The notes below the pieces were generated by a model. That model was not told where the DNA came from. It was given only the letters and a program-made list of their open reading frames with translations, and did no database searches. This document shows, in pieces, positions 28,206 to 39,108 of a DNA stretch of 64,000 nucleotides. This stretch comes from Candidatus Methylobacter favarea. GTDB taxonomy: Bacteria > Pseudomonadota > Gammaproteobacteria > Methylococcales > Methylomonadaceae. The stretch spans positions 37,844 through 101,843 of the forward strand of contig NZ_CADCXN010000113.1 of assembly GCF_902806695.1 (NCBI RefSeq). The letters run 5' to 3'. A program made the position numbers and the translations under genes. The stretch's first letter is position 1. The number at the start of each line of letters is the position of its first letter.

Positions 28206-29486
28206 TTAATCAATTCTCCTTTTTTCAAATTCAGCCAAGCAATCAGATACCAAAAAAAAAGAGCCAAAAACCAGCAACAGATCGCCTTCTTGCGACTGTT
28301 TTTTTGCAGCATCAAAGGCTTCAGAAAAATTGGCAAAGCCAAAGGAAACATTATCGGCTGAGCTTTGTAAAAAAATTTCCCGCATAAATGATGCTGTAGC
28401 CGCACGAGGATTTGCCAAAGGCGCAAAAAACCAGTCGTAAACGACCGGATGCATGATCTCGATAACACCGGCTATATCCTTGTCTCTCATCATCGAAAAA
28501 ATCGCATGTACGCGCTTATCGGGGAAAGTTTCGCTTAGGTATTCGACCAGCGTTTCGACTGCCTGGGGATTATGGCCTACATCCAAAAGTACCGGAATTT
28601 TACCCTCAATCAATTGAAACCGGCCGGCCAAGTGGACATTTTCAATACCTTGACGGATAGAAGCATCGCTCACAGGCAAGGTTTCAGCCAATTGAGTCAC
28701 CGCCAAAATAACCGATGAAGCATTGCGGTACTGATGCTCGCCTTTCAATCCAGGTTCTGGCAAGTGGTTGATCTGCCTGCCATTACCAAACCAACTCCAG
28801 CCACTAGACTGCTTTTCATAACCAAAGTCCCTGCCAATACAATACAGCAAGGCATGCTTGTCAATAGCACTCTGCCGCACGGATTCAGGAGGCTCAGGGT
28901 CGCCCACAATGGCCGGTGTTGCGGGCCGGAAAATCCCCGCCTTTTCCCGCCCTATGGCTTCCCGTGTTTCACCCAGCCAGTCAACATGATCAATGCCGAT
29001 ACTGGCAATCACGGCCACATCGGGATCTATAATATTCACGGCGTCAAGCCGCCCTCCCAGTCCGACTTCAAGTAATTGCACGTCCAATCCAGCTCGGCAG
29101 AATATATCCAGCGCGGCCAGGGTGCCAAATTCAAAATAGCTTAAGGACATATTATTTCGAACCGCCTCAATTCGGGCAAATGCCGCGCAAATCAGTTCAT
29201 CCGATACCGGTTTACCGTCTATTTTTATCCGCTCGTTATATTTAAGTATATTTGGAGAGGTATAGGCGCCTACATGATAACCCTGGGCCTTGTAAATTGT
29301 TTCAAGATAAGCAATACATGAGCCTTTGCCGTTGGTTCCGCCTACGGTAATGGTCGGGGGTTTGAGGCAATCCGGATTCAATTCAGCAAATACCGTGGCG
29401 GCGCGCTCCAGTCCTAAATCTATCACCAGGGGATGTAAGCTTTCTTGCCAATTCAGCCAGCCCTGCAGCGATTCAAAATGCATCAT
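28206..29486 (-). CDS. folC: bifunctional folylpolyglutamate/dihydrofolate synthase
   Basis: A 426-residue Mur-ligase-like enzyme that makes dihydrofolate and adds glutamates to folates. The ATP loop is VGGTNGKGSCIAYLE (near residue 48). Next come YTSPNILKYNERI, LEVGLGGRLDAVN (near 141) and SIGIDHVDWLG. The C-terminal domain includes LLDVGHNPQAV. It sits between accD and dedD as in Pseudomonas and E. coli. Length is normal. Confidence 0.95.
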   Translation of the reverse strand: MMHFESLQGWLNWQESLHPLVIDLGLERAATVFAELNPDCLKPPTITVGGTNGKGSCIAYLETIYKAQGYHVGAYTSPNILKYNERIKIDGKPVSDELICAAFARIEAVRNNMSLSYFEFGTLAALDIFCRAGLDVQLLEVGLGGRLDAVNIIDPDVAVIASIGIDHVDWLGETREAIGREKAGIFRPATPAIVGDPEPPESVRQSAIDKHALLYCIGRDFGYEKQSSGWSWFGNGRQINHLPEPGLKGEHQYRNASSVILAVTQLAETLPVSDASIRQGIENVHLAGRFQLIEGKIPVLLDVGHNPQAVETLVEYLSETFPDKRVHAIFSMMRDKDIAGVIEIMHPVVYDWFFAPLANPRAATASFMREIFLQSSADNVSFGFANFSEAFDAAKKQSQEGDLLLVFGSFFLVSDCLAEFEKRRID

Positions 29487-29519
29487 TGCTTAATATCGCA
29501 TTTACTGCACCGGGCAGAG

Positions 29520-30515
29520 TCATGCATTAATATTATCGTCAGCCTCGGCAGTCATGGACTCAGGTTCTGTTTCTGTTTCTGTTTCCAGGTCTGGCTTTGG
29601 TTCCGTATCCGGTTTAGGTTCCAGCTCTGCTTCCGGTTCGGTTAATCCAAGCGTAACTGTCCTGCCCGCCATCAGCATAGCCAATATGCTCGAAATTTTA
29701 TCGCGCATTTCACGCCGGTCGACAATTAAATCGATAGCGCCATGTTCCTGCAAGAACTCACTGCGCTGAAAGCCTTCCGGTAATTTTTCATGCACGGTTT
29801 GTTCTATGACGCGGGGACCTGCAAAACCGATCAGGGCATTGGGCTCGGCAATATTAATATCGCCGAGCATGGCCAGACTGGCTGAAACGCCGCCCATCGT
29901 CGGGTCGGTCATGAAGGAAATATAAGGAATGCCTGCCGCTGACAGTCTCGTTAATGCGGCGCTGGTTTTCGCCATCTGGAACAACGAAAACAGCGATTCC
30001 TGCATTCTTGCGCCGCCGCTTGCAGTAAATACTATGAACGGGATAGCTAATTCAAAACTCTGGTTGACGCCGCGGACAAAACGTTCCCCTACCACCGACC
30101 CCATTGACCCGCCCATAAAATTGAAATCAAAAGCCGCTGCCACAATATCCTGGCCTTTCAGTTGTCCTCGCATGACTACCAGCGCATCATTTTCCCGGGT
30201 TTGTTTTTGTGCCTGAATAAGCCGGTCTTTATATCTTTTGCTGTCTTTGAATCTTAAAGGATCGACAGGCTTGATATTTTTGCCGATTTCCACGCGCGCT
30301 CCTTCGTCCAGGAACATATTCAGCCGGGCTCTTGCCGCAATGCGCATATGATGATCGCATTTAGGGCAGACGCTGAAATTTCTCTCCAGCTCGGTATTGT
30401 AAAGAATCGCATTACAGTTGGGGCATTTATTCCACAATCCTTCCGGTACGGTACTTTTTTTATTGGACGAATTTGTCCTGATTGTTGAAGGAACTAATTT
30501 CTCAAACCAACTCAT
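29520..30515 (-). CDS. accD: acetyl-CoA carboxylase carboxyltransferase beta subunit
   Basis: A 331-residue subunit of the carboxyltransferase that moves carboxyl from biotin to acetyl-CoA. The N-terminal zinc ribbon has CPNCNAIL and CPKCDHHM (about residues 32-58). The crotonase-fold core includes [13 protein letters not shown] and [16 protein letters not shown]. The last 38 or so residues after GLTEPE are an acidic tail with repeated E-P-K/E-T-E units, absent from most AccD proteins. It probably does not touch the active site. It partners with an AccA encoded elsewhere. Confidence 0.95.
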   Translation of the reverse strand: MSWFEKLVPSTIRTNSSNKKSTVPEGLWNKCPNCNAILYNTELERNFSVCPKCDHHMRIAARARLNMFLDEGARVEIGKNIKPVDPLRFKDSKRYKDRLIQAQKQTRENDALVVMRGQLKGQDIVAAAFDFNFMGGSMGSVVGERFVRGVNQSFELAIPFIVFTASGGARMQESLFSLFQMAKTSAALTRLSAAGIPYISFMTDPTMGGVSASLAMLGDINIAEPNALIGFAGPRVIEQTVHEKLPEGFQRSEFLQEHGAIDLIVDRREMRDKISSILAMLMAGRTVTLGLTEPEAELEPKPDTEPKPDLETETETEPESMTAEADDNINA

Positions 30516-30569
30516 GCATTTGCTCCGAAAGACTTCATCATCACGCGATTGGGCATTAGGTTCCGTTTT

Positions 30570-31373
30570 TTAAGCATCTATTGCCTGACGCATGGATGTC
30601 AACAATTCGACTATTTCATTTCTGGCAATTTCCAGATCAGCGAGATTTGCTTCAATTTTACTGACCAGAGCACTGCCCACTACCACACCGTCGCCCAGGC
30701 CGGCAATTGTCCTTGCTGTAACAGCATCCTTGACACCGAAGCCGATCGTTACAGGCAAGGAGGTGTTTGCTCTGATTTGTTTGAGCTTGATTTCGACATC
30801 GGCTGTATTCAAGTGTCCTGCCCCGGTGACGCCTTTAAGAGACACATAATAAAGATAACCGCTGCCTGCAGCGGCCACTTTTTTAATACGCTCATCGCTG
30901 ATATTGGGCGCCAATAAAAAAACAGGATCAATTTCGCACGCCTTTAACAAGGCGATATACTCTTGCCCTTCTTCCGGCGGCAAATCGACCGTTATAACCC
31001 CGTCAATATCGGCGCGCTGCGCGGCATTGGCAAATTCTTCATAGCCCATTGCTTCAATGGGGTTTACATAGCCCATAAGCACAAGAGGAGTTTGCCGATC
31101 TTTTTCCCGGAATTGGGAGGCAATTGTTAACACGCGACTCAAACTCATATTATGCGCAAGGGCGCGTTCGCAGGCCCGCTGTATAACCGGCCCTTCAGCC
31201 ATAGGGTCAGAAAAAGGCACGCCCAGCTCGATAATATCGGCGCCGGCGTTAACCATCGCATGCATCATCGGCACGGTAAAGTCCGGGTTTGGATCGCCAG
31301 CGGTAATAAAGGGAATCAGCGCCTTGCGTCCGGTTTTGGAAAAGGCTTCAAATCTGGCAGTTAATCGGCTCAC
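30570..31373 (-). CDS. trpA: tryptophan synthase alpha chain
   Basis: A 267-residue TIM-barrel subunit that cleaves indole-3-glycerol phosphate to indole. The signature [19 protein letters not shown] (about residues 47-65) has the catalytic Glu, and the second catalytic Asp is in [11 protein letters not shown] (near 130). SLKGVTGA marks the phosphate site loop. Its ATG overlaps the trpB stop by four bases, giving coupled synthesis of the channelled alpha2-beta2 complex. Confidence 0.96.
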   Translation of the reverse strand: MSRLTARFEAFSKTGRKALIPFITAGDPNPDFTVPMMHAMVNAGADIIELGVPFSDPMAEGPVIQRACERALAHNMSLSRVLTIASQFREKDRQTPLVLMGYVNPIEAMGYEEFANAAQRADIDGVITVDLPPEEGQEYIALLKACEIDPVFLLAPNISDERIKKVAAAGSGYLYYVSLKGVTGAGHLNTADVEIKLKQIRANTSLPVTIGFGVKDAVTARTIAGLGDGVVVGSALVSKIEANLADLEIARNEIVELLTSMRQAIDA

Positions 31374-32572
31374 AGTTCTATGCCTTCGCGTTGAGCCATT
31401 GTATGCATATCTTTATCGCCACGGCCGGACAGGTTTACGATAATGATTTCATCGGCTTTCATGGCGGGAGCCAGCTTCATGGCGTAGGCCATGGCATGGC
31501 TGGACTCCAACGCAGGGATAATGCCCTCCATTCTGGTCAAGGCATGAAATCCCTCCAGTGCCTGATTATCCGTGATATTGACATACTCAACCCTGCCTAT
31601 GTCTTTTAACCAGGCATGTTCAGGGCCTACCCCCGGATAATCCAGACCTGCCGAAATAGAATGCGTTTCGATAATCTCGCCGTCTTCATCTTCCATCAAA
31701 TACGTGCGGTTGCCGTGAAGCACGCCGAGGCGGCCCGCACATAACGGGGCTGAATGGCGACCGGTTTCAATACCGTCTCCCGCCGCTTCAACGCCGAACA
31801 TTTTTACCGACTTGTCATCAATAAACGGATAAAACAAACCGATTGCATTCGATCCGCCGCCCACACAGGCAACCAGGGCATCAGGCAAACGTCCGCTGAT
31901 TTCCTGGCATTGCTGCCTTGCCTCGCGACCGATAATGGCCTGAAAATCCCTGACCATGGCAGGATAAGGATGCGGACCGGCAGCGGTGCCAATAATATAA
32001 AACGTATTATCGACATTGGTCACCCAGTCCCGGAGCGCTTCATTCAACGCATCTTTCAAAGTCTTAGACCCTGACTGAACGGCGACGACTTTTGCGCCCA
32101 GCAGCTTCATGCGGTAAACATTTAAAGCCTGGCGCGCAACATCGACAGAACCCATATAAACGACGCACTCCAGCCCCAGTCTTGCAGCCACGGTTGCTGT
32201 CGCTACGCCATGCTGGCCGGCCCCGGTTTCGGCGATTATGCGTGTTTTGCCCATACGCTTTGCCAGTAAAGCCTGCCCAACCGTATTGTTAATTTTATGG
32301 GCGCCGGTATGATTAAGGTCTTCGCGTTTTAAATAAATTTGGGCGCCGCCCAGTTCGCGGCTCCAGCGTTCCGCATGGTATAAGGGCGAAGGCCTGCCCA
32401 CATAATGTTTTAAATCGGCATCCAGTTCCGCTATGAAGTCCGGGTCTTTTAAATATCGCTGATAGGCTGCATTTAACTCCTGGATAGGCGGCATTAACGT
32501 GTCAGCCACAAACATTCCCCCGTAAGGGCCAAAATGACCGCGCTCGTCGGGCATATTATATTTTTCTGTCAT
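31370..32572 (-). CDS. trpB: tryptophan synthase beta chain
   Basis: A 400-residue PLP enzyme that condenses indole with serine. The PLP-lysine motif is [12 protein letters not shown] (near residue 85), the phosphate loop [10 protein letters not shown] (near 233). It begins [13 protein letters not shown] after a short lead. Both flanks overlap by four bases, with trpF upstream and trpA downstream, so the three genes are tightly co-translated. A trpFBA string here with no other trp genes matches a split tryptophan pathway. Confidence 0.96.
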   Translation of the reverse strand: MTEKYNMPDERGHFGPYGGMFVADTLMPPIQELNAAYQRYLKDPDFIAELDADLKHYVGRPSPLYHAERWSRELGGAQIYLKREDLNHTGAHKINNTVGQALLAKRMGKTRIIAETGAGQHGVATATVAARLGLECVVYMGSVDVARQALNVYRMKLLGAKVVAVQSGSKTLKDALNEALRDWVTNVDNTFYIIGTAAGPHPYPAMVRDFQAIIGREARQQCQEISGRLPDALVACVGGGSNAIGLFYPFIDDKSVKMFGVEAAGDGIETGRHSAPLCAGRLGVLHGNRTYLMEDEDGEIIETHSISAGLDYPGVGPEHAWLKDIGRVEYVNITDNQALEGFHALTRMEGIIPALESSHAMAYAMKLAPAMKADEIIIVNLSGRGDKDMHTMAQREGIEL

Positions 32573-33201
32573 CTGCTTAATCTGTCACTCTCATAAACTT
32601 CGTTTAAAAATGCCGCCATTTTAGCTGCATCCTTGATACCCTTTTCAACTTCCACGCCGCTGCTGACATCCAGCGCATAAGGCCGCACCTTCTGTACAGC
32701 TTGCCTGGCATTATCAATTGCCAAACCACCCGCCAGAATTACCGGTAATTCGCGGTGTCCGGGAATTAAATCCCAATCAAAGCGGCTGCCCGTTCCCCCT
32801 TTAGCGGCCGGATGATAAGCATCCAGTAATAACGCCGACGCATCATGATAGTGCCTGGCCACATCATCAATCTCAATGCCGGGCTGCATTCTTAACGCTT
32901 TAATGTAACGTTTGCCATACATCCGGCAGGCTTCGGCAGATTCATTACCATGAAACTGAAGGCAATCAATTGCTACCTTTTCAAGCACTTCACGTATCCG
33001 TGATTCCTGTTCATCGACGAACAATGCTACTACCGTGGCAAAGGCAGGCAAGGCATTGACAATCTTAACCGCCTGATCAATATCGATATTTCTTGGACTG
33101 GGCGGATAAAAAACCAGACCGATCGCATCCACACCAGACAGCGCCGCACAAACAGCATCTTCAACACGGGTAAATCCGCAAATTTTAACGCGAGTTCGCA
33201 T
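32569..33201 (-). CDS. trpF: phosphoribosylanthranilate isomerase
   Basis: A 210-residue TIM-barrel isomerase. It starts with the family signature [13 protein letters not shown] (Cys catalytic base near residue 8). LQFHGNES lies near 82, and [10 protein letters not shown] near 157 is the phosphate site. [15 protein letters not shown] near 180 is typical. It is a stand-alone TrpF, not fused with TrpC, and leads the trpF, trpB, trpA unit. Confidence 0.95.
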   Translation of the reverse strand: MRTRVKICGFTRVEDAVCAALSGVDAIGLVFYPPSPRNIDIDQAVKIVNALPAFATVVALFVDEQESRIREVLEKVAIDCLQFHGNESAEACRMYGKRYIKALRMQPGIEIDDVARHYHDASALLLDAYHPAAKGGTGSRFDWDLIPGHRELPVILAGGLAIDNARQAVQKVRPYALDVSSGVEVEKGIKDAAKMAAFLNEVYESDRLSR

Positions 33202-33423
33202 AAAGAGATACGGGAATTTATCGAAAAAAAATCAAGTTGCCCAGAATAGCATAAATAACATTGTAATTTGCTTGTTATCATTGCTGTTCAGCACGGCTCA
33301 TAATTAAGCGGTCAGTTCGGGAAAATACTTCTGCCCGCGCGCCTTCCATAATCTTATCTGAAGACTGCACTATAGCGGAGCAAGCCATTTTAAATAGTCG
33401 CCGAACCCGCCTGATGACAAGTA

Positions 33424-34542
33424 TTACCGGGTGTTTTCAGTTTGAAAGCGGGATAAAAATTCCCCATACCCCGCTGCTTCCATTTCTTCAACCGGAATAA
33501 ATCGTAGTGAAGCTGAATTAAGGCAATAGCGCAGTCCGGTAGGTTGAGGTCCGTCCTCGAAAACATGACCAAGATGCGAATCTGCATGGCGGCTTCGCAC
33601 TTCCGTGCGGGGAAAAACCAGCAGAAAATCTTTCTTTTTAAGGATATTGTCTGCTACTAAAGGGCGCGTAAAGCTGGGCCACCCGGTACCCGAATCGAAT
33701 TTATCCCGGGACGAAAACAAGGGCTCACCGCTCACGACATCGACATAAATACCTTCACGCTTTTCATTCCAGTAGGTATTTTTAAACGGCGGTTCCGTAT
33801 CTTCCTCCTGGGTAACCTGGTATTGCAGAGGCGTTAATGTGTTACGTAATACTTCATCGGATGGTTTTGTATAGTGATTCATTGCTGTATCCTGGCCTGT
33901 TTTTAAAATTAGCTCGGGCCCCCAGATTTTTTTTAGATAATTGTCCCGGCCTGATCTAAAACGATAATATTTATAACGGAGCGGATTAATTTTAGAGTAA
34001 TTCTGATGATAATCCGCAGCCGGATAAAAACTCTCAAATTTTTTTATTTCTGTAACGATCGGCGCCGAATAGCGTCCTGATTGGCTCAATAACTGGCGCG
34101 ACTTTTCAGCATGCTCCTTTTGCTCCTGGCTATTATAAAAAATCACCGTCCGGTATTGCCTGCCCCTGTCTACAAACTGGCCAGCGTCATCGGTGGGATC
34201 GACCTGCCTCCAGTAAGCATCAAGCAGCGTTTTATAGCTGATTACGGCCGGGTCATAATAAACCTGAACACTCTCAACGTGGCCTGTACCGCCTTTGGAT
34301 ACTTGATCATAACTGGGATTAACGATGTGTCCGCCGCTAAAGCCTGAAATCACCTTATGGACGCCGGTAAATTTTTCAAGACCCGATTCAAGGCTCCAGA
34401 AACAGCCCCCGGCAAAAGTGGCCACTGACAGGCTGTCAGGCTCGGCAACAGAAGAAGCCGCCTGCAGGTTTTTTTCGGCATGAGTGAGCATTGCCAGTAC
34501 AGCGATGACACCTGCCATTAATAAAGAAATACTTGTTTTCAT
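33424..34542 (-). CDS. msrAB: exported bifunctional methionine sulfoxide reductase A/B
   Basis: A 372-residue fusion. A signal-like helix (residues about 4-22) is followed by an MsrA domain with the catalytic FAGGCFW (Cys47). An MsrB domain comes after residue 220 with [16 protein letters not shown] and the catalytic RYCLNSAS (near 337). The MsrB part lacks the two CxxC zinc pairs of many MsrB proteins, as in the PilB-type enzymes. It reduces both R and S forms of oxidised methionine, probably in the periplasm. ATG 34540-34542 was chosen over an upstream TTG; GAAGAGG precedes it. Confidence 0.9.
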   Translation of the reverse strand: MKTSISLLMAGVIAVLAMLTHAEKNLQAASSVAEPDSLSVATFAGGCFWSLESGLEKFTGVHKVISGFSGGHIVNPSYDQVSKGGTGHVESVQVYYDPAVISYKTLLDAYWRQVDPTDDAGQFVDRGRQYRTVIFYNSQEQKEHAEKSRQLLSQSGRYSAPIVTEIKKFESFYPAADYHQNYSKINPLRYKYYRFRSGRDNYLKKIWGPELILKTGQDTAMNHYTKPSDEVLRNTLTPLQYQVTQEEDTEPPFKNTYWNEKREGIYVDVVSGEPLFSSRDKFDSGTGWPSFTRPLVADNILKKKDFLLVFPRTEVRSRHADSHLGHVFEDGPQPTGLRYCLNSASLRFIPVEEMEAAGYGEFLSRFQTENTR

Positions 34543-34698
34543 AACCTCTTCTCTCAAGAGCTTGAGAAATTTCTGTAATTGTCAGTAGTTTTACATTACC
34601 GGATTTAACATAAAACAAGCCCTACATTGTCGCCGCCTATTACTCATCAATTATAAAGAACAAAGCAGTAGCAGCAGGTTTATTTGCTTATTCCTTAA

Positions 34699-35457
34699 TC
34701 AATGCGAGTGTTCATGCAGCTGTTCGGGGGCATGGGAATGGTCATGATTATGTTCATGGCTAAACCCGCCTTCAGGAACCGGAACAGCTTCCACGCCAAT
34801 GCCATATTTATAAACCAGTGTACCGCCCAAATCGGAGCTCACCATTATCAGTAAGCACAGCAAAGCTGAAAGTACAAGAAAAAAGCCGTTAGCCCCGCCC
34901 CGGATTAAACTACCGCTTTTCATCCGCCAGATCGACAACACTATTGCCAAAGCAAGGACCACTATGCCAAGCTGTTCAAGACGCTCCATAAGATCATGTA
35001 CATTTTGCCCATGCGCTACAGAATCGGCGGCCATAAACCCGGAAATCACCGTAAACACGGTAGCTACGGTACCCATATAAAGAAACCAGCTGGCAACACT
35101 GCGCCATTGCGGTTTTTTTGCCAGCGTAGCGATTAAATCCAGAACAAAAAATGCCCATATAAATGCAATGGTAAAATGCACCAGCAAGGGATGAAGATTA
35201 TCCATACCCGCCATACCCGGAAGTATCAATGCAAAAATATCCTGCGGCGCCTTGGATGCAAGGTTTTCAAGAAACGCCAAAAGATGACTGACACTCTCAG
35301 CAATGCCGTCGTGATCGCTTCCACCATGAACCTGGAAAGATAAAAAATTATTCATGCCCATCATTTTTAATTTTTTAAAAAAGAACAATTTACCCGATAT
35401 CCAGGCAAAAGCCAATAAACTGACCAGCCCTGGCAGACTAATCAAAGCGTTTGGCAT
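34699..35457 (-). CDS. DUF2231 domain membrane protein with His-rich tail
   Basis: A 252-residue polytopic membrane protein. One hydrophobic segment lies near residues 5-25. The DUF2231 core follows with [20 protein letters not shown] (near 88), and three further helices (near 125-145, 165-182 and 190-210). The last 25 residues ([19 protein letters not shown]) are rich in His and could bind metal ions. The 5' end overlaps truA by 20 bases, so it may be co-transcribed. Related proteins are often linked to cytochromes or metals; the function is unknown. Confidence 0.7.
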   Translation of the reverse strand: MPNALISLPGLVSLLAFAWISGKLFFFKKLKMMGMNNFLSFQVHGGSDHDGIAESVSHLLAFLENLASKAPQDIFALILPGMAGMDNLHPLLVHFTIAFIWAFFVLDLIATLAKKPQWRSVASWFLYMGTVATVFTVISGFMAADSVAHGQNVHDLMERLEQLGIVVLALAIVLSIWRMKSGSLIRGGANGFFLVLSALLCLLIMVSSDLGGTLVYKYGIGVEAVPVPEGGFSHEHNHDHSHAPEQLHEHSH

Positions 35458-36241
35458 CGGCAGGCAGCTTGTTGAATACTGGATGTTTCTGAATGCCATA
35501 TTGTTCAGGATAATAAACCGCGCCCAGATATAAACCGTCGGGCGCCGCCGTGGCGCCGCCCAGCTCACGGTTTTTAACCTCAAGCAAGTGTTGGGCCCAG
35601 TCCACCGGCCGTTTTCCGGTCCCTATATCCATCAATACTCCGGCAATATTCCTGACCATATGATGTAAAAATGCGTTAGCCGCAATATCAATGATCACCT
35701 TCTCGTCATTGCGGTAAACATCGATAAAATACATGACACGAAAAGGGCTTTTGGATTGGCAGCCTTGGGCGCGGAACGAGGAAAAATCATGATTTCCGAT
35801 CAGATATTGGCCGGCTTGATGCATCCTCTCTGCATCCAGGGGCACATAGCACCAGGTCGCCTGTTTACGCAATAGGGCCGATTTTACCGGCCGGTTAACA
35901 ATGATATAGCGGTAAAACCGCGCAATCGCACTGTATCTTGCATGAAAGTCGGCTACTGCCTCTTTTGCCCAGATAATTCTGACATCATCGGGCAAATTAC
36001 TATTGCCGCCCAGCATCCAGCTATGCAGGTCGCGTTCTACATTGACATCAAAATGCGCGATCTGTTCAAAGGCATGGACGCCGGCATCGGTTCTTCCGGC
36101 GCAAATCACGCTCACCTTCTGATCGGCAACTTTTGATAACGCCCGTTCAAGCACCTGCTGCACAGTGCGCCGGCTGGCCTGCCACTGCCATCCTGAAAAC
36201 CCGCTGCCGTCGTATTCCACGCCCAGAATAATCCGCGTCAT
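35438..36241 (-). CDS. truA: tRNA pseudouridine synthase A
   Basis: A 267-residue enzyme that makes pseudouridine at positions 38-40 of tRNA anticodon arms. The catalytic Asp lies in [14 protein letters not shown] (about residues 47-60). The start [19 protein letters not shown] is typical, and [16 protein letters not shown] near 200 is the C-terminal signature. In Pseudomonas truA stands directly before trpF. Here msrAB and the DUF2231 gene lie between them. Confidence 0.95.
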   Translation of the reverse strand: MTRIILGVEYDGSGFSGWQWQASRRTVQQVLERALSKVADQKVSVICAGRTDAGVHAFEQIAHFDVNVERDLHSWMLGGNSNLPDDVRIIWAKEAVADFHARYSAIARFYRYIIVNRPVKSALLRKQATWCYVPLDAERMHQAGQYLIGNHDFSSFRAQGCQSKSPFRVMYFIDVYRNDEKVIIDIAANAFLHHMVRNIAGVLMDIGTGKRPVDWAQHLLEVKNRELGGATAAPDGLYLGAVYYPEQYGIQKHPVFNKLPADAKRFD

Positions 36242-36249
36242 GTCATTCC

Positions 36250-36756
36250 TTAGTCATGAATATAAACGGTGATCCCGGCCTCGACGCGATTAAACAAATC
36301 CAGCACATCGGCATTTTTCATGCGAATGCAGCCATGCGAGGCTGGATTACCATTCATTAATTCATCGGGGCAACCGTGGATATAAATATAACGCCATGTT
36401 GAATCGACCGTACCGTAGCGATTTTTACCGGGCTCAAGCCCGCCCAGCCAGAGAATTCGCGTTAATATCCAATCCCGTTGCGGATATTGCCTGCCCAGCT
36501 CGGCATTGTAAATCTCATTCGTGGGGCGTCTGCCTCTGAAAACCGACTGCAGCGGCTGGCCGGCGCCAATTTTCGCCCTGATTTTATGCCAGCCGCGAGG
36601 CGTACATTGACTGCCCATCAGCTCGCCAGCGCCTTTTTTGGCCGTGGAAACCGGGTAACACCGTACCCGGTTTCCATTCTCATAAATCGTCAACTGCTGA
36701 CTGGAGATAGCAATATCCAGATAATTCTGTACATCGCCCGCCGCTTTATTTTTCAT
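36250..36756 (-). CDS. L,D-transpeptidase (YkuD domain)
   Basis: A 168-residue YkuD-domain protein whose active site is YIHGCPDE and NPASHGCIRM (Cys near residue 143). Such enzymes form 3-3 peptidoglycan crosslinks or attach lipoproteins. No signal peptide is visible, so either export uses another route or the real start lies further on. The stop lies eight bases before the truA start, which suggests co-transcription with truA. Confidence 0.85.
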   Translation of the reverse strand: MKNKAAGDVQNYLDIAISSQQLTIYENGNRVRCYPVSTAKKGAGELMGSQCTPRGWHKIRAKIGAGQPLQSVFRGRRPTNEIYNAELGRQYPQRDWILTRILWLGGLEPGKNRYGTVDSTWRYIYIHGCPDELMNGNPASHGCIRMKNADVLDLFNRVEAGITVYIHD

Positions 36757-37137
36757 TTAACACCCAGACACCATCCTAATCAGAACTCAAAAGATCCAGG
36801 ATCATGCATAAAATAACTTTAACATCTTACTCCCTCTCCCTCCGGGAGAGGATTGGGGAGAGGGGATAAAATACCAATGCCGTTAAGTTAAGCCGTTCGC
36901 TGAGCGGTGTCGAAGCGATTTTTTGGCTTCGACTCCGCCCAGCCAGCGGGCAAATCCTGCGAAGAAGCGCTTAACTTAACGGCATTGGATATGAACTCGG
37001 TGTTTCAGGCACAATCCCCTAAATGCATATTATAAAGCTTGGTTGGGTACGCACTTCGAACTTTTTGGGGTTTAATTAGCCGAAACGTTTTATTGTGGTA
37101 ACCGATGCGTACCGCACACTATCGTGGTAAACAAAAA
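36757..37137. other. intergenic region with dispersed repeats
   Basis: No gene. Besides the palindromic element at 36874-36988, it holds CCCTCTCCCTCCGGGAGAGG near 36829-36850 with the complementary GGGGAGAGG following, a small G/C-rich repeat of a kind often scattered in proteobacterial intergenic DNA. Confidence 0.45.
36874..36988. repeat. 115-bp MITE-like palindromic element
   Basis: Perfect 20-bp terminal inverted repeats: CCAATGCCGTTAAGTTAAGC at the left, its exact complement at 36969-36988. Inside, GTCGAAGC and GCTTCGAC plus GAGCGG and CCGCCC can pair into a long cruciform. No coding capacity. A related but diverged copy occurs at 63516-63651. Confidence 0.75.
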
Positions 37138-38130
37138 TCATACCAACTGATCCAATGGACTGGTCACACCTTTACAGCCCTTATTCAATACATGGGTATA
37201 AATCATTGTCGTGCTAACATCCGCAGGACCGAGCAACTCCTGAACCGTGCGAATATCGTAACCGCTTTCCAGTAAGTGTGTCGCGAACGAATGCCGAAAG
37301 GTATGCGGCGTCGCCGCTTTTGTCAAATCCGCATCGCGCACGGCCTGTTTGACCGCCCGCGGCATGGCCTGTTCCTGCACATGATGACGGCGTACCGCTC
37401 CACTACGCGGATCAGCCGATAATTTTGCCGCAGGAAACAGGTACTGCCAAATCCATGCTTTTGCCGCATTCGGCTATTTACGCTCCAACGCATAAGGCCT
37501 ATACACCGTCCCCAAACCCTGCGCCAAATCATTTTCATGCAACTCCCGCACTTTAACCAAATGCGCCTGTAAAGGCGCTACCAACGACATCGGCAACATC
37601 GTCAGCCGATCCTTAAAACCTTTGCCGTCACGAATTAAAATCTCACGCCGTTTAATATCGACATCCTGCACCCGCAAGCGTAAACCTTCCATAATTCGCA
37701 TCCCTGTTCCATACAGCAAACTCACAATCAGCCAATGCGTACCGGACAGCCGCGATAAAATCGCTTGTATCTCATCGCGATTTAACACTACCGGCAAACG
37801 CTTGGGCGTCTTGGCCTGTTCCACGTTATCCAGCCACGGCAACTCTATTGCCAACACCTCCTTATAGAGAAATAGCAAGGCGCACCTGGCCTGATTTTGC
37901 GTGGATGCAGCGACTTTGCCGTTAACGGCCAAATGAGTTAAATACTGTTCCACTTCAGCTGCCCCCATGTCACGCGGATGTTTCTTGCCAAAATATAGAA
38001 TGAAGCGCTTTATCCAGTCTGTATACGCCTGCTCGGTACGGATGCTGTAATGCTTCAAGCGGATTTTTGCCCTGACTTGATCGAGCAACTTAGGTTCTTG
38101 GTTAGGTAAATTTGCTGATGGGTATTGCAT
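37138..38130 (-). pseudogene. intI: integron integrase, inactivated
   Basis: A 330-codon tyrosine recombinase frame with an internal TAG at 37474-37476. It has the integrase N-terminus (KIRLKHYSIRTEQAYTDWIKRF), the first catalytic Arg in GTGMRIMEGLRL, and the integron-specific extra segment ([23 protein letters not shown], where Tyr would be expected). [15 protein letters not shown] carries His and Arg. The usual second His of LGHADV is Pro here ([16 protein letters not shown]). The nucleophile Tyr is kept. With a stop and a lost catalytic residue, recombination is probably dead. It faces away from the cassettes, as in typical integrons. Confidence 0.85.
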
Positions 38131-38212
38131 TTGATTTAGGATGTGATAAAAGATGACAGGGGTATGAAATATAGTTCATTTCGCGTTTTTTTAAATATTT
38201 AGACAAACGAGT

Positions 38213-38230
38213 GACGCAATATTTTGCGTC
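38213..38230. other. perfect hairpin next to intI (possible attI region)
   Basis: GACGCAA-TATT-TTGCGTC forms a perfect 7-bp stem between the integrase start and the first cassette. ATTAGGATGG follows at once, resembling an integron core site. Assignment as attI is tentative. Confidence 0.3.
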
Positions 38231-38287
38231 TATTAGGATGGCTAATTATAGTTATGCCGCAAGTATGGTCGGGAGGATGCATCGATA

Positions 38288-38698
38288 ATGAAAACGACCA
38301 ACTACTACAACACGTTCATCGAAGTGGCGGAGGACTGCCCCGTCAAGGTTGCCGAGGTTCCTCCTCGCAAAGGCGAGGCGCCAACTGTCGCGAGTATGCA
38401 GTTCGAGTTACTCAATGGCAATCCTTACAAGTACACCTCAGACGACGTGTTGTTCCAGGTTCACGCAATCCGAAACAATATTGCCAGGAAGAATTATGCT
38501 CGTATCCGGGAGGAGTTCTTTGCCAAGGGCCAACCATGCTTTCGCTCATCTCCTCTGGCTAAGCGCTACGGTTGGGGTGTCCACAGTGACGCTGAAGGGC
38601 GCATTGCCATCTTCTCTATCGAATCCAAGGAGTACGCCACGCTAGCGAAAGACAAGAACTTCAAGCATCTGAAGGCGATGCGTTCTAAGCATGCTTGA
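38288..38698 (+). CDS. DUF6157 family protein, first integron cassette
   Basis: A 136-residue soluble protein. NYYNTFIEVAEDCPV (about residues 5-19), FELLNGNPYKYTSDDVLFQVH (about 42-62) and SPLAKRYGWGVHSDAEG (about 93-109) fit the DUF6157 family, found in many bacteria and of unknown function. GGGAGGATG precedes the start. The gene runs opposite to the integrase and ends 11 bases before an attC site, which is the layout of an integron cassette. It has no promoter signal of its own that I can identify. Confidence 0.8.
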   Translation: MKTTNYYNTFIEVAEDCPVKVAEVPPRKGEAPTVASMQFELLNGNPYKYTSDDVLFQVHAIRNNIARKNYARIREEFFAKGQPCFRSSPLAKRYGWGVHSDAEGRIAIFSIESKEYATLAKDKNFKHLKAMRSKHA

Positions 38699-38709
38699 CT
38701 TAGGGGTCG

Positions 38710-38781
38710 GCATAACAAGGCGCTGCACCGGACGGCAATTCCGCTGCGCTCCATTGCCGCCGGTGAGCTTGGTCGTTAGGC
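38710..38781 (+). repeat. attC recombination site
   Basis: Starts GCATAAC and ends GTTAGGC, which are nearly complementary core sites. Between them CACCGGACGGCAAT pairs with ATTGCCGCCGGTG to form a long stem around a short loop. This is the folded single-strand structure recognised by integron integrases. It closes the DUF6157 cassette. Confidence 0.8.
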
Positions 38782-38820
38782 ATTGCTTGACATACTAGCC
38801 TTTGTACATACAATGTAGCC

Positions 38821-39108
38821 ATGATTAAGTTTGAATGGGAGACAACAAAGGCTGCCAGCAATCAGAAAAAACACGGCGTTTCTTTCGAAGAAGCCAAGTC
38901 TGTTTTCTATGACGAATTTGCAGTGCAATTTTATGATGATGGGCATTCGGAAGAGGAACACCGCTTTTTGATGCTTGGCTTTAGTTGTGAATCCAGAATA
39001 CTTCTTGTCTGCCACTGCGAGCGCGAATCAGGTAATACAATCAGGATAATATCGGCCCGCAAAGCAACTAAACGCGAATGTAGCCATTACAAAGGTAACG
39101 TACCATGA
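38821..39108 (+). CDS. brnT: BrnT family toxin
   Basis: A 95-residue ribonuclease toxin of the BrnT family. It begins FEWETTKAASNQKKHGVSFEEA (about residues 4-25), followed by EEEHRFLMLGFS and IRIISARKATKRE (near 74-86), the usual RelE-like catalytic C-terminus. It is expected to cut mRNA under stress. The stop overlaps the brnA start by four bases. It is the first gene of the second integron cassette. Confidence 0.9.
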   Translation: MIKFEWETTKAASNQKKHGVSFEEAKSVFYDEFAVQFYDDGHSEEEHRFLMLGFSCESRILLVCHCERESGNTIRIISARKATKRECSHYKGNVP

